Source: Bdellovibrionales bacterium | Lineage (GTDB): Bacteria > Bdellovibrionota > UBA1018 | Direction: 5' to 3' | NCBI GenBank assembly: GCA_018968995.1 | Contig: JAGWZD010000003.1 | Location: forward strand, 1 to 20,461 | DNA length: 20,461 nucleotides | Part shown: positions 14,875 through 20,461 of the stretch, piece after piece | Numbering within the stretch: position 1 is the stretch's first letter | Layout: every line of letters begins with the position of its first letter | Program-made: the position numbers and the translations under genes | Notes under the pieces: model-generated | What the model was told of the DNA's origin: nothing | The model's database searches: none | Seen by the model: only the letters and a program-made list of their open reading frames with translations

Positions 14875-17061
14875 CTAACCCGTCGCCTGCGACGATCCTC
14901 GCGGCGAGAACAGGTTTCTTGAAATTCTCATTCCTTTTGCTTCCATCTCTTCAACAAACTTAGGAACAAAGCCAGTAGGGACAAATCGCCCGATAATGTT
15001 TCGCTTCTTATCTAGCCCCTCTTGCTTAAAGAGAAAAATATCTTGCGTCGTAATCACATCACCCTGCATCCCGGTGACTTCACTAATATAGGTAATCTTA
15101 CGGGAACCGTCACTCAATCGGCTCAATTGTATAACCAAATTCACTGCTGACCCAATGGTCTCTCGAATCGCTTTCGAAGGCAGATTCAGGCCTGCCATCA
15201 TCACCAGCGTCTCTAAGCGCTGCAAGCATTCCCGGGGATTATTGGAATGCAATGTTGTTAGGGATCCTGCGTGCCCCGTGTTCATGGCCTGTAGCATATC
15301 TAAGGCCTCTCCTGCCCGACACTCACCTACCACGATTCGATCAGGCTTCATTCGCAGACAGTTCTTAATCAACTCTCGAATACTAACTTCACCCTCTCCC
15401 TCAATGTTCTTGGGGCGAGTCTCTAGCCGGACGACATGTTCTTGGCCCAGACTCAACTCCGCTGAGTCCTCGACCGTAATAATTCGCTCGCTCGCTGGAA
15501 TGTAATTGCTTAAGACATTTAACAGCGTGGTCTTACCGGAACCGGTGCCGCCGCTCACTACTATATTGAGCTTCGCCTCAACACAAAGCCTCAGAAAATC
15601 CATAATCTCTTCTGTGGCGGTACCCTTGACGATGTAGTCTTTGGCCTCTAGTCGCCGTTTCGGAAATTTTCGTATTGTGATCGTGGGCCCGCGAAGAGCC
15701 AGGGGTGGAATAATGACGTGCACGCGCGAACCATCTGGCAGGCGAGCGTCAACATATGGAGTCTTTTCGTCCACGCGACGGCCTAGTGGCATTACAATAC
15801 GCTCTATCACGTTGAACATTTGCAACTCACTGCTAAAGGTCACCTTGGAAAGCTGATTCTTTCCAGCGCGATCGATATAGATTTGATCGCGTGAATTGAC
15901 CATGATTTCACTCACGCTATCATCAGCCAGAAGATCCTCGAGCGGACCGAGACCCAATGCCTCGTCCAGCACTTCTTTCACCATTTGGGCTTTAAGTTCG
16001 CGCGTAGGCATCAAGGCGGCAGTATCTTCCTGCGCAAGAAGATCCAATATTGCCTTCTGAGTTTTATCTCTCAACATCGCCCTTTGCTTAGAATCGTTCG
16101 TGTCGGTGTTGGTCTTCTTCAAATCCATCACATCGATCAATCCTTTGTGAATACGAAGCTTCATGGCTGTCCAGGGATCAAGACTACCCGTGGCAGCACG
16201 AAGAGGACTGGCATTTTGAGAGGCCGCCCCTCCAAACTCCATCTTTACTTGCTCAGGACCCCCTTGAGCCTGAACCTTAGAAGCGACACCCGTGGGTCGT
16301 TTCAACTTGGCTAACTGATCCAGCAAGCCCACCTGTTGAATTTTTCGGACCAGTTCATGATAACCGCGAGCGACTGCAGATGTGGGCGCTGAAACCAACA
16401 AAGGGGTACTTTTTGAAAGTGCCGCATCACAGGTCATCGGATCATCAGGAATCGCCGCAAACACATTTCGCGCCAAGTTTTTCTGAATCATTTGAGGAGT
16501 AATCAGGGTTGATTGCGAATATTTATTGATAACGATTTGAACCATTTCTGCAGGAAAAAGCATTTCCTGAATCTTGGCTAAAATTCGCTTAGTCTGATTA
16601 ATGACAATCAAGTCAGCAGTGGTCACCACAAAAATTACAGTTGCCGCCTCGAATGTTTTCATTGTGAGAACATCCATGGCACTCCCGCAGTCCACCACTG
16701 TCCAGGGAAATAAACTCTGACAGGCCTTCAATAACTTTCCGTAACCATCAATGTCAAAGTCACGAACAGAGTTGTGGTCCCGAGGAGCTCCAATGAAGTG
16801 GAATCCAGACGGCGCGCTCACCATGATGGACGACAACGCCTTCATGTCGACAGCTCCCTGAATTTTGGTGGCGTCGCAAACGGTGCGTGCAGGATTGAGA
16901 TTCAAAATAATATTTTGATCCCCCAGACTGTTAAAGTCGGCGTCGATCATCAGTGGCTTCTGGCGACAGTCCTGCAAATAGGCCAGCATCAGATTGGCAG
17001 CGAATACGCTTTTACCAACCCCACCCTTACCCCCTACGACTGCAATAATGTGCCCAGCCAT
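14875..17061 (-). CDS. Natural fusion of TadZ/CpaE (ParA/MinD-like ATPase) and TadA/CpaF pilus motor ATPase
   Basis: One 728-residue frame carries two proteins that are normally separate. Residues 1 to about 250 are a ParA/MinD-type ATPase with the deviant Walker A GGKGGVGKS (10-18, with the signature lysine at 12) and IDADFNSLGD at 39-48, as in the TadZ/CpaE pilus-positioning proteins. The receiver-like N-terminal domain of CpaE is absent. A flexible linker (about 255-330, rich in Ala, Gly and Gln) leads to a complete TadA/CpaF secretion ATPase. It has LGPLEDLLADDSVSEIMVN, YVDARLPDGSRVHVIIPP, Walker A GGTGSGKTT (Lys510), Walker B region DRIVVGECRAGEALDML and the His-box region MNTGHAGSLTTLHSNNPRE. 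No stop or frame change interrupts it. It starts two bases after cpaC. It should power and place the pilus machine at the cytosolic face. The 728-residue length argues for a true fusion. Confidence 0.95.
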   Translation of the reverse strand: MAGHIIAVVGGKGGVGKSVFAANLMLAYLQDCRQKPLMIDADFNSLGDQNIILNLNPARTVCDATKIQGAVDMKALSSIMVSAPSGFHFIGAPRDHNSVRDFDIDGYGKLLKACQSLFPWTVVDCGSAMDVLTMKTFEAATVIFVVTTADLIVINQTKRILAKIQEMLFPAEMVQIVINKYSQSTLITPQMIQKNLARNVFAAIPDDPMTCDAALSKSTPLLVSAPTSAVARGYHELVRKIQQVGLLDQLAKLKRPTGVASKVQAQGGPEQVKMEFGGAASQNASPLRAATGSLDPWTAMKLRIHKGLIDVMDLKKTNTDTNDSKQRAMLRDKTQKAILDLLAQEDTAALMPTRELKAQMVKEVLDEALGLGPLEDLLADDSVSEIMVNSRDQIYIDRAGKNQLSKVTFSSELQMFNVIERIVMPLGRRVDEKTPYVDARLPDGSRVHVIIPPLALRGPTITIRKFPKRRLEAKDYIVKGTATEEIMDFLRLCVEAKLNIVVSGGTGSGKTTLLNVLSNYIPASERIITVEDSAELSLGQEHVVRLETRPKNIEGEGEVSIRELIKNCLRMKPDRIVVGECRAGEALDMLQAMNTGHAGSLTTLHSNNPRECLQRLETLVMMAGLNLPSKAIRETIGSAVNLVIQLSRLSDGSRKITYISEVTGMQGDVITTQDIFLFKQEGLDKKRNIIGRFVPTGFVPKFVEEMEAKGMRISRNLFSPRGSSQATG

Positions 17062-17063
17062 AA

Positions 17064-18752
17064 CTAGTTCGCCCTCACTCGAAAGTCTCGCTTGAGATCC
17101 TCAGAACTTTGCGAGGCGCTTTCGACAATTTGTGGCGTCACAAAGACCACAAAACGATTGTTCTTCTTTTTATACTCTTTAGATCGGTTGAGCTGAAATA
17201 ACGGATCCGACGCAGAGGGCGCCTTATTGAAGTCGGTATTAATCTCCTGTCCCGTGACTCCAGCTAAAGCAGCGCTCTCACTCGTCTTCAAATACAAAGC
17301 CGTATTGACTGAGTGGGATGCGACTGTCGGAGCTCGATCTCCTGTTGGGACACTTCCCACCACCGCGCTTTGGGTCATATCAATGAGCATCTCGATATCA
17401 TCAGTTTGACCTACTACCTTCGGAAGAACCTCAATCGAGAGCCCCACTGGAGTCTTTTGAGCCGCAAGCTGAGAGAGCCCCGCATCGTTCACGCGCTGAA
17501 CAAGACTAGTGAATTCGGTCTGCTCTTTAAGTACTGCCTTGGCACCGCTCTTAGTGATCACTGTTCCGGTTTTCAACACCCGCGCGTATCCGGCATTTTG
17601 GGCAGTTTGCAGCTTTGGAATCAAACTAGAGATCACGGCACTAAAGCTAGTCCCCTCGGCTCCAGTCGTTCCATCTTGTCTCTGACCAATCGAGATTTGC
17701 GGCTCTCCCGTAGGAGTAAAACTGGGCTGCCACTTGAATGCAAAGAGGCGATTATAGTCCTTACTGAGTTCCACAAAATAGACCGTGATTCGAATCAGTT
17801 TATCTAGCGGTGGTGGCGGAGCTTTTTTGATCCGCAAAAAATTATTCACCATACTCCTGGGTGGCACTCTCATCGCATTGATATCTTTTTCAATCTGCTG
17901 AGTTGGCCGTATTTCTGGAATGTACAGCACCGCAATCTCACCTGCTCTGACTTTCTCGTCAGCTGAGCCCACCTCTCCCTCAAGCCAAATTGTGCCATTA
18001 ACCACCCGAGTGGTGACTCCATCTCCGGCAAAAACGCGGATATCATCCTGTATCTTTTTCGCAATCACTTGCAACGCGAGCGGAGAGAGAGTCATGAGCG
18101 GCAATACAGAGTCCGTGTAATCGGTCTTTTGCTGTGGAGTTCCCACCACCGCGAGAATTCTTCCGTAGTCTGAAGGGGTGAGAATCTCTCCATCGAGAAC
18201 AACACGTTGGCCGACTACTTTTATTTCAAGACCCTCAATGTCCCTCAGGAGACTCTTCAATTCCGTGGCAACCCGCGAGAGATTCGACAACGTGACTTTG
18301 ACATTAAAAATCAGCTGAATTTCTCCATCCATGTCTCGAATTAAAATTGTCGTGTCACCTGGTTTCGTGGGTTTCAGAATGATCTGCTGTTTGCCGTCAA
18401 TTTTGGCCAGATTAAAAGTCACCACTCTGGGATCACCGACGTAGACTTTTTTAGGTTCGGTCTCAAAATCGAGATCGATGGGCTTCTCTTCCCCAAAGGT
18501 GAGCAGAAGCTTCCGCTTATCCGCTTGCGCCTCCGACTGATCTCGAGTGGTCCGAGATCGTCTAGCCTCAGGCGATCTCGGTGTAGGCTGACTAGTCACA
18601 GCCTCTTCAGCTTCATCAGCTTGTGCACTAGAGACAAAAAAAGAAGGTACAATAAAAACAACCAGGAGATGAAAGACAAAAAACTGCAGCTTCGCTCTCG
18701 TCACGCAAGAGCGCAATACTGATTTGATGCTAATGAGATCAGAGAGTCTCAT
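17064..18752 (-). CDS. cpaC: Tad pilus outer-membrane secretin CpaC/RcpA
   Basis: The 562-residue protein has a long basic N-region and a hydrophobic signal segment (LQFFVFHLLVVFIVPSFFV) with cleavage near SSAQA. Next comes a pilus-type N domain (KLLLTFGEEKPIDLDF to NVKVTL) and one or two BON-like segments (IEGLEIKVVGQRVVLDGEI; DGVTTRVVNGTIWLEGEV). A secretin domain follows from about residue 300, with KLIRITVYFVELSKDYNR, SSLIPKLQTAQNAGYARVL and the C-terminal RFVVFVTPQIVE. CpaC/RcpA forms the outer-membrane ring through which Flp pili pass. The usual secretin signature (VPxLxxIPxxGxLF) is replaced by a shorter KAPSASDPLF. The start lies eight bases after the cpaB stop with AGG as a modest ribosome site. 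It is in operon order cpaB-cpaC-tadZA-tadB. Confidence 0.93.
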   Translation of the reverse strand: MRLSDLISIKSVLRSCVTRAKLQFFVFHLLVVFIVPSFFVSSAQADEAEEAVTSQPTPRSPEARRSRTTRDQSEAQADKRKLLLTFGEEKPIDLDFETEPKKVYVGDPRVVTFNLAKIDGKQQIILKPTKPGDTTILIRDMDGEIQLIFNVKVTLSNLSRVATELKSLLRDIEGLEIKVVGQRVVLDGEILTPSDYGRILAVVGTPQQKTDYTDSVLPLMTLSPLALQVIAKKIQDDIRVFAGDGVTTRVVNGTIWLEGEVGSADEKVRAGEIAVLYIPEIRPTQQIEKDINAMRVPPRSMVNNFLRIKKAPPPPLDKLIRITVYFVELSKDYNRLFAFKWQPSFTPTGEPQISIGQRQDGTTGAEGTSFSAVISSLIPKLQTAQNAGYARVLKTGTVITKSGAKAVLKEQTEFTSLVQRVNDAGLSQLAAQKTPVGLSIEVLPKVVGQTDDIEMLIDMTQSAVVGSVPTGDRAPTVASHSVNTALYLKTSESAALAGVTGQEINTDFNKAPSASDPLFQLNRSKEYKKKNNRFVVFVTPQIVESASQSSEDLKRDFRVRAN

Positions 18753-18760
18753 TCATTTCA

Positions 18761-19618
18761 CTACCTGCCAGCAGGCGACCTCCCATTCATTCCACCATCC
18801 CCACCCTGACCGGCCATTTCTGGGGGCAGGAACTCACGTAACATGATGTTGGGAAGGTTTGTTCTGTCGTTGTCATCGTTATTTCTCAGCGACAGAAAGA
18901 GCATATTATCTGGGAAAGATTGAATGAGGGCTAATGACTGAGCTTGATTGGCATCAACCTCCACCGTAACCGTATTAAAAGTCATGTCTTCTGAGAGTGC
19001 TCGAACTTTTTCTTTTCCCGTGATCGGATCCGTCTCTACGGTTCGCGCAGGATTATTGGTGACGTTTTTTCCAGCAGCAAGCACGATGACATCCTGTAAA
19101 AGAGTTCGTGCAAACTTTCCGAATTTACCCTGCCCTGTATCAATCACTGCCACCACATCCACACGGTCACCAGGCTTTACTAATTTCGAAAGTCCTGTCA
19201 GGTCATTAATTCCAATGGTAATGGCTCGGCGACCTGGGGCAATCTGCGGCGACAGCCCTGTTCTAACGGAGGGTTCTGAAATCTTATTTACTGTAATCTG
19301 TTCACCTTTTTTAATTGGCACAACGGCAATCACCCCTGAAAACTTCCTAAGGTCTTTCTTCCGCGACTGTTCGTCACTTTCACGAGGATCCACAGAAACA
19401 GCAGCAGGTTCTAAAAACTTTTTGGGGATCACTTTGTATTCCAGCGATTTGTCCGTCAGAGTCTGCATCTCTTTGATGTCTTCTTTAGCGACCATCACTA
19501 AAAGCTGACTTCCAAATTGCTTGCTATTTTCTTCCTCAATCGAGCTGACATAGCTCTGTATAAAGAAGACCGCCATTACTGACGCGATTAATGAAATTAA
19601 AAGTGCTCTACTATTCAT
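18761..19618 (-). CDS. cpaB: Tad pilus assembly protein CpaB/RcpC
   Basis: The 285-residue protein has an N-terminal membrane anchor (SRALLISLIASVMAVFFIQS), an SAF-type domain (VAKEDIKEMQTLTDKSLEYK ... PIKKGEQITVNKI) and the RcpC/CpaB domain (GRRAITIGINDLTGLSKLVK, PGDRVDVVAVIDTG, TFNTVTVEVDANQAQSLAL). It ends in a Gly/Asn-rich tail. CpaB is a periplasmic partner that helps the secretin and may bind peptidoglycan. I take the ATG at 19618, which overlaps the last base of the upstream stop (TGATG), with GGGGGA four to five bases before. A TTG one codon earlier (19621) is the only alternative. Translation is probably coupled to the TadE-like gene. Confidence 0.94.
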   Translation of the reverse strand: MNSRALLISLIASVMAVFFIQSYVSSIEEENSKQFGSQLLVMVAKEDIKEMQTLTDKSLEYKVIPKKFLEPAAVSVDPRESDEQSRKKDLRKFSGVIAVVPIKKGEQITVNKISEPSVRTGLSPQIAPGRRAITIGINDLTGLSKLVKPGDRVDVVAVIDTGQGKFGKFARTLLQDVIVLAAGKNVTNNPARTVETDPITGKEKVRALSEDMTFNTVTVEVDANQAQSLALIQSFPDNMLFLSLRNNDDNDRTNLPNIMLREFLPPEMAGQGGDGGMNGRSPAGR

Positions 19619-20163
19619 CAATCCCCCGCGCAGAGGATAGAACCACTGCTAAATGTTTTATCGTTAAATCCTCTTGAAATATCTGTCCAATTGCCTCCGG
19701 CGCTCATTTGAGTAAACAGCACCGGAGTACAAATTTCTACGGTGTTCCGAATTCGAACTTCTGCACGTCGCTCGGGCTCAACTTGTGCTTGAGTGCTTGC
19801 ACCTAGGGCAGCTTTTTTACTTCGGGTAATCCATTCCGTAGGGGCAGAATAATCTGCCTCACCCTTGCCATCATCGGTACTCTCTTCTGACACGCCAACC
19901 ACCAAACGATGCTGTTTCCGTTCCATCAGCCTTTTTCCTCGCTCCTCGCTGGGGTAGGTAGAATTATTCGCAATGAGCTCAAAAAGCCTTTGACGCGAGT
20001 ATTTCTGGTTCACGATAGAAACTTGAATGGCAGAGTTGACTCGAATGAGAAGAACCAACATGCCGACAATCAATGGAAGCATAAAAACAAACTCAACCAG
20101 GCTCTGACCTGATCGGTTCTCTTCGTCTGGCGCGACTCGCTTAGCACCCATTGTCGGGATCAC
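19618..20163 (-). CDS. TadE-like minor pilin/pilus assembly protein
   Basis: The 181-residue protein has the TadE signature near its N-terminus: GQSLVEFVFMLPLIVGMLVL, a short polar leader followed by a single transmembrane helix with the Glu after it typical of pseudopilins. The rest is periplasmic and polar, with two Cys (one in EICTPV, one four residues from the end) that could pair. TadE and TadF proteins are minor pilins needed for Flp pilus assembly. The start is GTG at 20163, five bases after AAGGAG; an ATG at 20151 is 17 bases away and less likely. It overlaps the upstream gene by 23 bp and the cpaB start by one base. Confidence 0.82.
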   Translation of the reverse strand: MIPTMGAKRVAPDEENRSGQSLVEFVFMLPLIVGMLVLLIRVNSAIQVSIVNQKYSRQRLFELIANNSTYPSEERGKRLMERKQHRLVVGVSEESTDDGKGEADYSAPTEWITRSKKAALGASTQAQVEPERRAEVRIRNTVEICTPVLFTQMSAGGNWTDISRGFNDKTFSSGSILCAGD

Positions 20164-20461
20164 TGACTCTCCTTCCTCTTAATTCCGTTCGGCACTCTTC
20201 GATGGTCGGCTCTCGACCCAGCCAACTCTCCGAGGTCAAAACAATCTCTCCGGGACTGCCATTTTGGGCTGCGCTGGCTTGGGTTGGCCTGTTGCCAAAA
20301 AGCTCAGCCGCCACTAACACACGCCCCTTAAATGTATATCGGACTCCCTGCAGCCAACTGAAGCTTTCATCCGTCGGCGAAAAATTGACACCGCTGCCGA
20401 TTTCGGCCCCTTTTGGAGTTCCGCCACCCACCGCCTGGGCAAAGCCAAATTTCTCTTCTCC
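20141..20461 (-). CDS. Partial protein of unknown function upstream in the Tad operon (5' end off window)
   Basis: The frame is open from the right edge to the TAA at 20143-20141, giving the last 106 codons. The visible part has no strong hydrophobic segment. It contains FKGRVLVAAELFGNRP and a C-terminus with one Cys in TIEECRTELR and a final Cys. Overlap with the TadE-like gene and shared strand place it in the tad operon, where another TadE/TadG-like protein would be expected. The fragment does not let me confirm that. The likely true start and any membrane helix lie outside the window. Confidence 0.7.
   Translation of the reverse strand, partial: GEEKFGFAQAVGGGTPKGAEIGSGVNFSPTDESFSWLQGVRYTFKGRVLVAAELFGNRPTQASAAQNGSPGEIVLTSESWLGREPTIEECRTELRGRRVSDPDNGC

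Noticed and set aside
18948..19508. 186-codon plus-strand frame
   Set aside because: Antisense to cpaB; a Ser/Thr-rich low-complexity product with no ribosome site or domain.

Overview
The window reads as chromosome of a Bdellovibrio-like bacterium (Bdellovibrionota). The reasons are a glmU-glmS pair, a Tad/Flp (type IVb) pilus operon, and a YD-repeat (Rhs/WapA-like) gene placed directly behind that operon with small exported-protein genes next to it. This resembles my recollection of the host-interaction ('hit') locus of Bdellovibrio bacteriovorus (Bd0108/Bd0109), which sits beside Flp pilus genes. The assignment is inferred from gene content and memory; no search was run.

Left part (1-4865, minus strand): glmU and glmS, the enzymes that make UDP-GlcNAc for the cell envelope, followed by a divergent ClC-family channel gene. 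The ClC start codon overlaps the glmS stop codon, and the gene runs off the left edge. A 235-bp divergent intergenic region (4866-5100) separates this operon from the plus-strand genes.

Middle part (5101-11306, plus strand): a DksA/TraR-type zinc-finger regulator closed by a strong intrinsic terminator; the ATP-dependent protease Lon; two consecutive CNNM/CorC-like membrane proteins with CBS domains, the first without the C-terminal CorC_HlyC domain; a stand-alone CheY-like receiver; and a small membrane-anchored protein of unknown function.

Right part (11345-20461, minus strand): transcription runs from the right edge leftwards through a partial unknown gene, a TadE-like minor pilin, cpaB, cpaC (secretin), a natural TadZ/CpaE-TadA/CpaF fusion, tadB, and a secreted YD-repeat protein. 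After these come two small exported-protein genes of 63 and 80 residues. The 63-residue gene is followed by a hairpin terminator, and the 80-residue gene has a perfect FNR/CRP-type palindrome upstream. Together the Tad genes would encode the outer-membrane channel, its periplasmic partner, the motor ATPase with its positioning domain, and one inner-membrane platform protein. No pilin (flp), prepilin peptidase (tadV) or tadC is visible in the window.

The points most worth a second look are the TadZ-TadA fusion, the hit-like neighbourhood, the lost secretin signature in CpaC, the degenerate ClC, and possible RNA control of lon translation. No tRNA, rRNA, CRISPR array, insertion sequence or attachment site was recognised.
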